This document shows positions 8,311 through 16,600 of a stretch of 64,000 nucleotides of DNA, piece by piece; the stretch's first letter is position 1, and the number at the start of each line of letters is the position of its first letter. The notes beneath the pieces are model-generated. The model saw only the letters and a list, made by a program, of their open reading frames with translations, did not search any database and had not been told where the DNA came from. The DNA lies in assembly GCF_001543205.1 (NCBI RefSeq), contig NZ_CP014162.1:558001-622000 (forward strand), in the 5' to 3' direction. This DNA comes from Aerococcus urinaeequi (GTDB taxonomy: Bacteria; Bacillota; Bacilli; Lactobacillales; Aerococcaceae). The position numbers and the translations under genes are program-made.

Positions 8311-9735
8311 TTGAAAGACAATCAATCCAATTCAAATCCGGATATTAAGACAACTTTAGACCCAAAAAACGAAGGACCTAAATTCAATTGGAAACTTGTT
8401 TTAGGGCTACTCACAGCCATTGTATTAGGTTTAGCCTTAATCTTTGGCATTCGAACAGACTGGTATGGCTTAGCCAATGAAAATAACCAAGAACAAACCG
8501 CAAGTAATGAAAGTTCGTCTGAACAAAATGCTGAATCTACCAGTGAATCTGGTGAATCAACTGAAGCAAGTGATGAAGATGCTAGCGCTGCAGCAACAAG
8601 CGGTGAAAGTGACGGTACACAATTACCAAATGTTTCTACAGAAGCAAAGGCTTTATTAAACCAACCAAAAAATTTACCCTCAAAATTCCAATACGATTCA
8701 GGTTATGATATTCCCTATCCTGAAGACGGGGTAAAAGGGATTTACCTATCAGCTATCGGTGCCACTGACCAAGCCCTATTTGATGAAAATATGGCCCTTT
8801 TAGATGAAACCAATCTAAATTCTGTTGTATTAGATGTCAAAGACGACTACGGGAACATTACTATGGACCTACCGTCAGAAGATGATACGGTCAACAACAA
8901 CGAGACAGATAGTATTGATGGCGAAGGCATTATGCAAACCTTCCAAGATAAACAAATCTATCCAATCGCTCGTATCACAACCTTTAAAGATACCAACCTA
9001 GCCAACGCTGATCCATCTCGTTCCTTCCTAACAGAATCTGGTGAAGTATGGACTAACGATGGTGGCGATGCCTTCCTAAACCCATACAACAAAGATAACT
9101 GGGAATACCTTGTAGAAGTCGCTAAATCAGCCGCTCGCGCTGGTTATAAAGATATCCAATTTGACTATGTCCGCTTCCCAGAAGGATTTGAAACTTTCGG
9201 TGAAACCTTAACTTACGATATGGGTGACTACGCTGAATATGGAAAAGCTTCAACTGAAGCCCGTCAAATGGTTATCGCAGACTTCCTAGCTTATGCCCGT
9301 GAAGAACTTGAACCATATGGTGTAGATGTTTCTGCAGATATCTTTGGTTACGTGACAGATGTTGTCGCAACACCTGGTATCGGTCAAAACTACAACATGA
9401 TCGCAGAAAATGTCGATGTCATTTCATCAATGATTTACCCTTCTCACTGGGGTCCTGGCTACTTCGACTTAGACTACCCAGACTTGTACCCATATGAAGT
9501 TGTACAAGCTTATATGGAAAAAGAGAATGCTTTAAATGCTGAGCTGGAAGATGCACCAGTATCTAGACCTTGGTTACAAGACTTTACCGCATCATACCTA
9601 ACGGAAGGTACTTATGCTGAGTACGGCGCGGCCGAAGTACAAGAACAAATTGACGCTGTTATTGAAAGTGGCGCCAACGAATACCTACTTTGGGATGCAT
9701 CGAACACCTACACAAGAGGTGTAGATTACAAATAG
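8311..9735 (+). CDS. Membrane-anchored putative glycoside hydrolase (DUF4015)
   Basis: A 474-residue exported protein. One membrane segment (about residues 29-48) follows a charged N-terminus, then a Ser/Glu/Ala-rich linker (about 60-105), then a TIM-barrel-like DUF4015 domain to the end. Family features include VKGIYLSA, the strand VVLDVKDDYG, DIQFDYVRFPEG, and DVSADIFGY; the acidic residues in these strands are candidate catalytic or sugar-binding sites. The start is a TTG at 8311 behind a strong GGAGG; no better start is in frame. It ends at a strong terminator. A role in cell-surface sugar processing is inferred from the family. Confidence 0.85.
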   Translation: MKDNQSNSNPDIKTTLDPKNEGPKFNWKLVLGLLTAIVLGLALIFGIRTDWYGLANENNQEQTASNESSSEQNAESTSESGESTEASDEDASAAATSGESDGTQLPNVSTEAKALLNQPKNLPSKFQYDSGYDIPYPEDGVKGIYLSAIGATDQALFDENMALLDETNLNSVVLDVKDDYGNITMDLPSEDDTVNNNETDSIDGEGIMQTFQDKQIYPIARITTFKDTNLANADPSRSFLTESGEVWTNDGGDAFLNPYNKDNWEYLVEVAKSAARAGYKDIQFDYVRFPEGFETFGETLTYDMGDYAEYGKASTEARQMVIADFLAYAREELEPYGVDVSADIFGYVTDVVATPGIGQNYNMIAENVDVISSMIYPSHWGPGYFDLDYPDLYPYEVVQAYMEKENALNAELEDAPVSRPWLQDFTASYLTEGTYAEYGAAEVQEQIDAVIESGANEYLLWDASNTYTRGVDYK

Positions 9736-9750
9736 TACTTATGATAGCAA

Positions 9751-9787
9751 AAACTCGACGCCAACTGACGTCGAGTTTTTGTTTTTT
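9751..9787 (+). terminator. Terminator of the lipoprotein-DUF4015 operon
   Basis: AAACTCGACG pairs perfectly with CGTCGAGTTT, followed by a T-rich tail. Confidence 0.93.
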
Positions 9788-9950
9788 TCAAGTAGTGTTG
9801 GTAGGCGTTTTTAAGGAATCTTCACCAACATTATTTTTATGCATAGAAGAAGGCCATGCTTTCCTAAAATAAAGTAAAACACCACATCATACTTGAAAGA
9901 AGGAAAAACATGACCTATTCATTTATTATGCAGACTTTGCGAGACAATTT

Positions 9951-10493
9951 TTACTTGATGATTTCAGTGTGGAAACACCGTGTCATATGTTCAAGCATAG
10001 TGTCTCCTAAATCTGTAAAGGTTGCAACACCATTAGCATGGACCTTAGTTTGAAAGCCATAGGCATCTGCCCCACTAACCGTATTGAACACACAAATATC
10101 TGTGGTTACACCAACAACATGGACTGTATCAACGTCTTTATTAAGCAACAACTCCGCCAAACCAGTCTTAAAGAAGCTATTGTAATTTTCTTTAGGTAGG
10201 TATGTGACCAATTCATTGTCTTGGTTGGCTTGGAACCAGTCCTGCAATTCACCATAAAGTGCTTGCCCTTCTGTCCCAACCACATTATGGGCCGGCCACA
10301 ATTTAAAGTGGGGATCATCCACTTGATGAGCGTCCATGGCCACGACCACATCCTTCCCTTGGCTGACAAAGTCTTCTGCCAGAGATTTAATGTAGGGAAC
10401 GATGGCTTGACCTGGTTGGCCAACAGTTAAAGAACCGTCTGGCGCTACAAAATCGTTACTCATATCTACAATGATTAATGCTTCTTTACCCAT
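9951..10493 (-). CDS. pncA: Nicotinamidase (isochorismatase-like cysteine hydrolase)
   Basis: Hydrolyses nicotinamide to nicotinate in NAD salvage. The 180 residues hold the triad expected of the family: Asp10 (IIVDMSNDF), Lys101 (LPKENY) and Cys134 (TTDICVF). Metal ligands are visible as Asp54 and His56 (MDAH) and His69 (WPAH). The start at 10493 is the only sensible one. It is a single gene, convergent with the DUF4015 operon. Genes for NAD-using sirtuin and macrodomain proteins lie 38 kb away and would release nicotinamide, but a direct link is only a thought. Confidence 0.92.
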   Translation of the reverse strand: MGKEALIIVDMSNDFVAPDGSLTVGQPGQAIVPYIKSLAEDFVSQGKDVVVAMDAHQVDDPHFKLWPAHNVVGTEGQALYGELQDWFQANQDNELVTYLPKENYNSFFKTGLAELLLNKDVDTVHVVGVTTDICVFNTVSGADAYGFQTKVHANGVATFTDLGDTMLEHMTRCFHTEIIK

Positions 10494-10573
10494 GAAATCA
10501 GCCCCTCACTTGTCATTTGCATCATTCTTTTAAGAATGAATTTGCATTTCTATACGCAATATTTATCTTTGTT

Positions 10574-11743
10574 TTATTTGTTTCTTAGCTCGGTAACAAA
10601 TTCTTCTATTTTGTCCATGGCAATCGTCAATTCTTTAATTGAGTAAGCGTATGAGATACGTAAGAATCCTTCCCCACCCTCACCAAATGCTGAACCTGGC
10701 ACAACCGCCAGTTTCTTCGCATCAAGGAGTGCTATGGCAAATTCTTCACTGGTCATATCAAATTCACGAATGTCAGGGAAGGTATAGAAAGCCCCACGTG
10801 GTACGAAACAAGGAAGGCCCATATCACGGAATCGGCCTAATAAGAAGTTACGCCGTTTTAAATAGTCTTTCCGCATCGCTTCTACATCGTCATCACAATC
10901 TTCTAAAGCCACAACTGACGCATATTGCGATACAGTTGGTGCGGCCATAATCGTGAACTGGTGGATTTTCAACATTTGTTCCACTAAGACTTCTGGTCCA
11001 CACAGGTAACCAATTCGCCACCCTGTCATTGAGAAGGCTTTAGCAAATCCGTTGATGTAGATTGTCCGTTCTTTCATCCCTTCAAACGAAGCGATTGATG
11101 TGTATTTATCTTTGGCGTACCAGATTTCAGAATAGATTTCATCCGTTAAGACATATAAATCATGTTTCTTAATGACGTCAGCCAACTTTTCCAACTCTTC
11201 ACGCGTTGCCGCTGCCCCAGTTGGGTTGTTTGGATAGTTTAAAATAATAGCCTTTGTCTTATCTGTAATTAATGCTTCAATATTTTCCGGCTGTAAAATA
11301 AAGTCGTGCTCACTTGGTAGCTTCACTGGTACGGGAATCCCGCCAGCAAGCTCAATTGACGGTGTGTAAGATACGTAAGACGGATCCATACATAATACTT
11401 CATCACCTGGGTTAATTAATCCACGACAAGCAAGATCAATGGCTTCAGAACCACCAACAGTGACAATCACTTCCGTATCTGGATCATAATCCAAGTCATA
11501 TTTGCGGTCTACATATTTTGAAATCGCACGTCGCAATTCAATTAAACCTGCATTGGCAGTATAATAAGTTTTACTTTTTCTAATGGCCCGAATCGCTTCT
11601 TCACGAATTGACCAAGGCGTTGGAAAGTCAGGCTCCCCTACACCAAGCGAAATCACGCCTTCGATTTCATTGGCAATGTCGAAAAAACGTCGGATACCAG
11701 AAGGTTCCATGTCAATTACGGTTTTATTTTGAGATTTTGTCAT
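10574..11743 (-). CDS. Class I/II PLP-dependent aminotransferase
   Basis: A 389-residue aminotransferase of the AraT/PatA group. It shows GVGEPDFPTP for the N-terminal substrate region, TVGGSEAIDL for the PLP phosphate, LNYPNNPTGA with the conserved Asn, TDEIYSEIWY with Asp/Tyr contacts, and GFAKAFSMTGWRIGYL with the Schiff-base lysine. Its ATG overlaps the stop of the upstream Lrp-type gene by four bases, so the pair is translationally coupled. The likely substrates are aromatic or branched amino acids, or acetylated diaminopimelate precursors; sequence alone does not decide. Confidence 0.93.
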   Translation of the reverse strand: MTKSQNKTVIDMEPSGIRRFFDIANEIEGVISLGVGEPDFPTPWSIREEAIRAIRKSKTYYTANAGLIELRRAISKYVDRKYDLDYDPDTEVIVTVGGSEAIDLACRGLINPGDEVLCMDPSYVSYTPSIELAGGIPVPVKLPSEHDFILQPENIEALITDKTKAIILNYPNNPTGAAATREELEKLADVIKKHDLYVLTDEIYSEIWYAKDKYTSIASFEGMKERTIYINGFAKAFSMTGWRIGYLCGPEVLVEQMLKIHQFTIMAAPTVSQYASVVALEDCDDDVEAMRKDYLKRRNFLLGRFRDMGLPCFVPRGAFYTFPDIREFDMTSEEFAIALLDAKKLAVVPGSAFGEGGEGFLRISYAYSIKELTIAMDKIEEFVTELRNK

Positions 11744-12234
11744 TGTGAGATCACCATACGCCCACCATCTTCTTTGATATCTTTATAGACAACCCCTTGT
11801 TCTTTATAGCGGTTCATTACAATGTGGGTTGTTGTAGCGCTAACTTCGTCGATAGCTGCTAATTTAGAGATAAATTTAGAGATATCTACCATCGTTAAAC
11901 GCTTGGTTAATAATAGGAAATCATAAGTACCTGACATCAAGTATAAAGATTCTACTTGGTCATATTGGTAAATGGTTTCTGCAATGTCTTGATAAGATAC
12001 ACCGTGGTGTAAATCAACATTGACTTCTACCATCGCTGATAGCAAGTTGTCATCGGCAACGTCCCAGTTGATCATGGTGTGGTAGCCGGCAATCACGTTA
12101 TCTTTTTCATAAGCAGCGATTTGCGCAACGACTTCTTCTTCGTTAGCTTCAATCATGTTAGCAATAGTTTTAGGTGCTAATCGCGCATCCTGTGCTAAGA
12201 TAGCTAACAATTCTTTTTTCTGTTCGATGTTCAT
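11740..12234 (-). CDS. Lrp/AsnC family transcriptional regulator
   Basis: A 164-residue one-component regulator with an N-terminal helix-turn-helix (about residues 5-50; LAILAQDARLAPKTIANMI) and a C-terminal RAM amino-acid-sensing domain (VEVNVDLHHG..., YLMSGTYDFLLL). The start at 12234 is chosen because GGAGGG lies seven bases before; an in-frame start 22 codons upstream lacks a site. It overlaps the aminotransferase gene by four bases, so it likely senses an amino acid and controls this pair and others. The 400-base region upstream folds strongly and may add a second control layer. Confidence 0.92.
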   Translation of the reverse strand: MNIEQKKELLAILAQDARLAPKTIANMIEANEEEVVAQIAAYEKDNVIAGYHTMINWDVADDNLLSAMVEVNVDLHHGVSYQDIAETIYQYDQVESLYLMSGTYDFLLLTKRLTMVDISKFISKLAAIDEVSATTTHIVMNRYKEQGVVYKDIKEDGGRMVISQ

Positions 12235-12439
12235 TTTTATCCCTCCAAAAACGACATAACTTGTAGCTTTAAGCATACTTTTAAACTGAAATTTTGTCAC
12301 TTAATTTGAATAATTTTAATAAAAATTTTTGATTTCACCCCAATTTCAAAAACTCGTCCTCTTCTAGTATATATGAAATAGATTATTTTTGTAGTGATAT
12401 GGCTAGTAACCCATTTTTTCTGATCATTAACTTTCAGGT

Positions 12440-12595
12440 TATGCTTATTCCTATCATAGTCTTAAAAAGCAGTGGGACCGCCCTCACCCTAGTTAGGTTC
12501 GAGTCTCCAGAGAGGACTCTCGCACCCTAATCATATTACTACTAGACAGGATGCGTCTTCTTTCGCACTCTTTTCTCCTTAAACAATTTTTATAT
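12440..12595 (-). promoter_or_regulatory. Structured leader or small RNA upstream of the Lrp-aminotransferase operon
   Basis: The gap between the Lrp gene and the DUF1002 gene holds no gene. Read on the minus strand it gives, in order: a GTGCG/CGCAT hairpin (12552-12573), a long stem TTAGG...CCTAA with an inner CGAG(A)GTC/GACTCG stem (about 12494-12531), and AGGGTGAGGGCGGTCCCACT followed by GCTTTTT, which resembles an attenuator. It is not a T-box by motif. A regulatory leader or an independent small RNA both fit. Class unknown. Confidence 0.35.
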
Positions 12596-12702
12596 CCTTG
12601 TTAACAGTTTCCTAAAACCCTTTCCAATTTAAAATGATACAATGGAGTTACCGACAACTACGACCTTCATGGTCATAATCAGTCTGTAGGAGGAAACATA
12701 CA

Positions 12703-13683
12703 ATGGAAAAGTTTACAAAACGAATTTTATTAACTAGTGGTGTTTTAGCTTTAGGACTTGCCGTAGCTGCACCAAATAAATTAGCAGATAAGGTCGCTAT
12801 TGACCCGATGTTTACATACGGGGAAACTTTAGACGATAGCCAATATACTGAAACAAAAGAGTTATTAGGTGTTGAAGATGGCGTGACTGAAATCGAAGTG
12901 GCTGTTAATGAATTAAATGACTTATTACAAGATAGCTACCCATACAACCAAGTCTACTCTTCAGCTTATATCACACCAGCTGATAACGATGGTGGCGTAA
13001 CGGTTGAAATCGAAACACCAGATACAATTACAGATATCACTGAAGCCCAATATGAGAATGCGGCCATTACTGCGGGTGCAGTTGACGTAGATATTAAAGT
13101 TGCTTCTGCTGTTACAGTAGATGGTTCAGGTGCCTTAGCGGGTGTTTATAAAGCCTTTGAAGATTCTGGTTATTCATTAGATGATGATGCCCGTCAAGTA
13201 GCGCAAGATGAGTTAGCCGTTACTTCTTCTATTACCCAAGAAAATGAAGATACTGAAGGTTACTCTGATAGCGACATGAACGCTGCGATTGCGGATATTA
13301 AAGCGCAAATTGCTGACTTGAAAGACCAAAATGGTGGCTCAATTTCAGTGGATGAAATTACTGTTATCGTGAATAATGTGGTCAATAACTACAACTTAAA
13401 TGGTGTGATCTCTGAAGACAATATCCAAGCGATTATTGATCAAATGAAAAACTTCTCTAACCTTGAGTTAAGTGAAGAGCAAAAAACACAATTATCTAAC
13501 TTAGCAAGCTCATTGTCTGACGCTGCAAGTAACGTTGCCGCTTCTGCTTCATCTGCAATCGAAAATGCAGATACTGAGCAATTACAAGAAGATGCTATAG
13601 GTATTTGGGACCGTATCTTATCCATTATTGATAACATCTTCGGGACTAGCTTCTCAGATAACAAAGAAAACAATAACGAATAG
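12703..13683 (+). CDS. DUF1002 family exported protein
   Basis: A 326-residue secreted protein of unknown function. Residues 1-23 form a signal peptide with a weak cleavage region after AVAAP. The DUF1002 body shows TPDTITDITEAQYENAAITAG (near residues 105-125; only part is the motif core AAITAG) and an IKVASAVTVDGSGALAGVY stretch. The C-terminal third is helical, rich in Ser/Ala, and ends in an acidic, Asn-rich tail. The start follows GTAGGAGG. It is monocistronic with a very strong terminator, suggesting good expression. Surface or wall location is inferred. Confidence 0.88.
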   Translation: MEKFTKRILLTSGVLALGLAVAAPNKLADKVAIDPMFTYGETLDDSQYTETKELLGVEDGVTEIEVAVNELNDLLQDSYPYNQVYSSAYITPADNDGGVTVEIETPDTITDITEAQYENAAITAGAVDVDIKVASAVTVDGSGALAGVYKAFEDSGYSLDDDARQVAQDELAVTSSITQENEDTEGYSDSDMNAAIADIKAQIADLKDQNGGSISVDEITVIVNNVVNNYNLNGVISEDNIQAIIDQMKNFSNLELSEEQKTQLSNLASSLSDAASNVAASASSAIENADTEQLQEDAIGIWDRILSIIDNIFGTSFSDNKENNNE

Positions 13684-13715
13684 GCAATCAAACGCCCGTA
13701 TACGAAAACCATATT

Positions 13716-13765
13716 GTCTCCAAAACTATTTTTTCTCAGCAAAAAATAGTCTTGGAGACTTTTTT
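13716..13765 (+). terminator. Terminator of the DUF1002 gene
   Basis: GTCTCCAA and ACTATTTTTT pair with AAAAAATAGT and TTGGAGAC across one mismatch, then TTTTTT. An unusually long stem of about 18 bp. Confidence 0.95.
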
Positions 13766-13797
13766 ATGAGGTGATCGCTACACTTACACTAAACTAC

Positions 13798-13825
13798 ATA
13801 GACTGAGTTAAACGCCAAAGTCTAT
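13798..13825 (+). promoter_or_regulatory. Operator-like dyad in the promoter of the VIT1-type gene
   Basis: ATAGACT and AGTCTAT form a perfect 7-bp inverted repeat with a 14-base spacer. The right arm runs into the -10 hexamer TATAAT (13823-13828) and the left arm covers the -35 position, so a bound protein would block RNA polymerase. The regulator is unknown; a metal sensor would suit the gene. Confidence 0.4.
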
Positions 13826-13851
13826 AATAGCTGTATGAGGGAGGGATTGTA

Positions 13852-14556
13852 ATGAGTAAAGCTAATAGATTCAATTTTCGTATGAATAGTGATTATGTGA
13901 AAAGTATGGTCTATGGTGGTTTAGATGGCATAATAACAACTTTTGCAGTAGTTTCCGGCGTGACTGGCGGTGCTTTAGACTTTCAGATTGTAATTGTCCT
14001 AGGATTCTCAAACTTATTAGCGGATGGTCTTTCAATGGCTGTCGGCGATTACTTATCTTCTAAGTCAGAAAACGAATTTATCACCAAAGAAATTGAACAA
14101 CACCAATCTAATTTCAAATATGATTTTCAAACTGAGCTAAACGATTTCAAGGAATACTATACAAACAAAGGGCTTACAGAAACAGATGCTTCACTAATTT
14201 CAGAAACATTAGCTAAATATCCAGAAGTAATCGAACAAGAACGGATAAATATGATCTTTGGCACTGCTGAAACAGAAGCACATCCTATATATAATGCTTT
14301 AATTACTTTTTGCTCATTTATTTTGTATGGATTTATTCCCTTGATTGCATATGTCTTTGCTTCATTTTCAACATTTCTTATGGAAAATACTTTTGTAGTT
14401 GCAAGTATCTTAACTGGACTTACGCTATTTATTTTAGGTGCAGTTAAATCAAAGTTAACTTTAACAAACTGGGCCCGCTCTGGTATGGAAATGTTATTAG
14501 TAGGAGGTGCAGCTTCATTAATTGCTTATATGATAGGTTTTATTTTGGGCAGTTAG
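13852..14556 (+). CDS. VIT1/CCC1 family iron-manganese transporter
   Basis: A 234-residue membrane protein of the vacuolar iron transporter family, which in bacteria usually moves Fe2+ or Mn2+ out of the cytoplasm. TM1 carries GGLDGIITTFAVVSG (about residues 23-37) and TM2 GFSNLLADGLSMAVGDYLS, with the metal-site Asp, Met and Gly residues of the family. A cytosolic acidic helical insert follows (about residues 75-140) and then three more TMs. The start follows GAGGGAGG. It is monocistronic. The promoter dyad suggests control by a repressor, perhaps metal dependent. Confidence 0.9.
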   Translation: MSKANRFNFRMNSDYVKSMVYGGLDGIITTFAVVSGVTGGALDFQIVIVLGFSNLLADGLSMAVGDYLSSKSENEFITKEIEQHQSNFKYDFQTELNDFKEYYTNKGLTETDASLISETLAKYPEVIEQERINMIFGTAETEAHPIYNALITFCSFILYGFIPLIAYVFASFSTFLMENTFVVASILTGLTLFILGAVKSKLTLTNWARSGMEMLLVGGAASLIAYMIGFILGS

Positions 14557-14648
14557 TATTCTCTAAACAGAGATAACACTTTGCCACTGTAAATGAGGGC
14601 AACACGTTTTCTCAATTAAATTTGATCTCCAAGTAAGTGAGTATAAAT

Positions 14649-14690
14649 AAAAAGCCAAGCAATCAAATAATGATTACTCGGCTTTTTTAA
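14649..14690. terminator. Bidirectional terminator between the VIT1-type gene and cstA
   Basis: AAAAAGCC pairs with GGCTTTTTT and an inner AATCA/TGATT stem extends it; T-runs occur on both strands between convergent genes. Confidence 0.85.
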
Positions 14691-14750
14691 ACTCTAATTT
14701 GATGGCGTTTCATTTTTATGAGTCAATCTGTTACTTTTAAGATTGACCTA

Positions 14751-16244
14751 TTAGTTATTTTTCTCAACCAATTCCGGATATAATTGGTGAATTTGTAATT
14801 GGTCATTGATTAGTTTTGAACTTGGGTCAATGGCCTCTTTTTGTTTAACACCTTGGCGCCAATATACTGCAAGTATGATCAGTGTAATGGCTGCCCCGCC
14901 CCAGTAAGATAAGTTACCTAAGCCTAGGTTAAAGCCGATCGGTTCACTTAACAAGTAGACTACAACGGCATATAACATAAAGACACCTGGCACTAGTGTG
15001 ACGAAGTAATTTCTACCCTTTAGGAATAAGTAGCGTGTTGTTACTAGTAAAGCTAGTACCGCTGTAACTTGGTTGGCCCAGTTGAAGTAACGCCATAAGA
15101 TATTAAAGTCCACAAAGGTTAAGAAGAATGAAATCACGTAAATTGGAATAGTGATTGTCATTATTTTTGGTAGTGTATCTTGCTTCATATGAATATAGTC
15201 TGCAATGATAATACGTAATGAACGGAAAGCAGATAATCCAGATGATAATGGTAGTACAATAACCCCAATAATTGCCAAAGTACCAAATACAGGTCCTAAT
15301 AGTTCGATTGAAACAGCATTTACAACTGCTGACGCTGTACCTGCATCAATCATGTCACTCAATACTTGACCATCAAAGATGGCTAATGAAGCAGCTACCC
15401 AGATCATAGCGATAACCCCTTCAGTAATCATCATACCGTAGAAAGTAAAGCGACCTTCGCGCTCATTTTCCATTGTACGAGAAACCATTGGTGCTTGAGT
15501 CGCATGGAAACCTGACATAGCACCACAAGAAATAGTAAAGAAGATTCCTGGGAAAATAGCCAAGCCTTTAGGATGGAAGTTCGCCATAGTAGCTGAAGAC
15601 AATTCAATCATTGAGTGGTCTCCAAAGAGTAATGTTAAACCGATTGCTAAAGTTGAAATGATAAGTATTGCACCAAACCAAGGATATACTTTCCCCATTG
15701 CTTTGTCGATTGGTAAAACTGTTGAAATAATGTAGTAAATAAAAATAGCAATTATAATGATAATTAAAGCTACATTACCTGGCAACAAGCTTTGAATAAG
15801 CGCTGCTGGTGACGAAACGAATACAGTACCTACCAATAATAATAGTAAACAAGCAAATAAGTTGACTACATGCATAGTCCCTTTATTAATATACTTACCT
15901 GCTAAAGCGGGTAATTGTGCCCCATTATTTCTAAGTGATACCATCCCTAACATATAGTCATGTACAGCACCGGCAAAAATACAGCCAAAAATGATCCATA
16001 AATAAGCGACTGGGCCATATAAAGCACCCATGATTGGACCAAATACGGGCCCTGTACCAGCGATATTTAATAATTCAATAATACCGTTTTTCCATCTTGG
16101 CATAGGCACAAAGTCCATCCCATCCTGTAAAACTTCCGCTGGCGTCGTCCGTTCTGGATTCGGCTCAAAATTTTTCTCGATATAGCGACCATAGGTGAAG
16201 TATCCTACAACTAAAGCGGTGACACCCAATATAAATGTCCACAT
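14751..16244 (-). CDS. cstA: CstA family carbon starvation / pyruvate-peptide transporter
   Basis: A 497-residue polytopic protein of the CstA family; known members import pyruvate or peptides. Family features are NIAGTGPVFGPIMGALYGPVAYLW (first part near residues 60-75), AGAVHDYMLGMVSLRNNG (about residues 92-110), and ISCGAMSGFHATQAPM near residue 245. It is of the shorter (about 500-residue) Firmicute class. The start at 16244 is chosen because GGGAGG sits before it; an ATG eight codons upstream has no site. A CcpA cre site lies just upstream, so glucose repression is likely. No LytS/LytT-type sensor is adjacent. Confidence 0.92.
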   Translation of the reverse strand: MWTFILGVTALVVGYFTYGRYIEKNFEPNPERTTPAEVLQDGMDFVPMPRWKNGIIELLNIAGTGPVFGPIMGALYGPVAYLWIIFGCIFAGAVHDYMLGMVSLRNNGAQLPALAGKYINKGTMHVVNLFACLLLLLVGTVFVSSPAALIQSLLPGNVALIIIIIAIFIYYIISTVLPIDKAMGKVYPWFGAILIISTLAIGLTLLFGDHSMIELSSATMANFHPKGLAIFPGIFFTISCGAMSGFHATQAPMVSRTMENEREGRFTFYGMMITEGVIAMIWVAASLAIFDGQVLSDMIDAGTASAVVNAVSIELLGPVFGTLAIIGVIVLPLSSGLSAFRSLRIIIADYIHMKQDTLPKIMTITIPIYVISFFLTFVDFNILWRYFNWANQVTAVLALLVTTRYLFLKGRNYFVTLVPGVFMLYAVVVYLLSEPIGFNLGLGNLSYWGGAAITLIILAVYWRQGVKQKEAIDPSSKLINDQLQIHQLYPELVEKNN

Positions 16245-16268
16245 ACAAATTTCCTCCCTTATTATCAA

Positions 16269-16282
16269 TGTAAGCGTTTATA
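16269..16282 (-). promoter_or_regulatory. Catabolite-responsive element (cre) at cstA
   Basis: TGTAAGCGTTTATA matches the cre consensus TGWAANCGNTNWCA at 13 of 14 positions, and the reverse strand matches equally well. It lies just downstream of the cstA -10 box, about the transcription start, a classical place for CcpA repression. Confidence 0.75.
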
Positions 16283-16290
16283 CCATCATA

Positions 16291-16319
16291 TTATCACGCT
16301 ATATTGATATACAAGTCAA
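16291..16319 (-). promoter_or_regulatory. cstA promoter
   Basis: On the minus strand TTGACT and TGATAA are 17 bases apart. The start point would fall in or next to the cre site. Confidence 0.7.
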
Positions 16320-16545
16320 TTTTACTTGAAGAAAATCATTGTCACTATATTTATTTGTACATTGCTGTTTTTATGAATATGAGAAAAAAAGTAATTTAAA
16401 CATTGAGATACAGACCTTTTCATGACAAATTTTCATTTTCCCCCTTGTTAGCTTCATGCTTCTCTTATATAAAAAATGCAATGTACAGTACAAATTTGTA
16501 TTCTTCACTAACCCTAATACTTATGTGGTTGAGAATAAATAAAAA
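16320..16545. other. Gap upstream of cstA with far-apart inverted repeats
   Basis: No gene is seen. TGTACATTGC (16356-16365) recurs inverted as GCAATGTACA (16478-16487), and TACAAATTTGTA (16489-16500) is a perfect palindrome. These may be distal regulator sites for cstA; nothing else stands out. Confidence 0.3.
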
Positions 16546-16574
16546 GAGAGGTAGCTTACCACCAGCTACCTCTC
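16546..16574 (-). terminator. gloB terminator
   Basis: GAGAGGTAGC pairs perfectly with GCTACCTCTC and TTTTTA follows on the minus strand, 26 bases after the gloB stop. Confidence 0.92.
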
Positions 16575-16600
16575 CATAATATTTTTCCACATTGAATGTT

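Noticed and set aside
9910-10050. ATG with GAAGGA site reading MTYSFIMQTLRDNFYL
   Set aside because: It runs head-on into pncA and shows no lasting similarity to a known small protein; the likeness to YozE starts is only a few residues.
12490-12530. GGTTCGAGTC resembling a tRNA T-arm
   Set aside because: No acceptor, D or anticodon arm fits around it; the sequence is better explained by the long hairpin.
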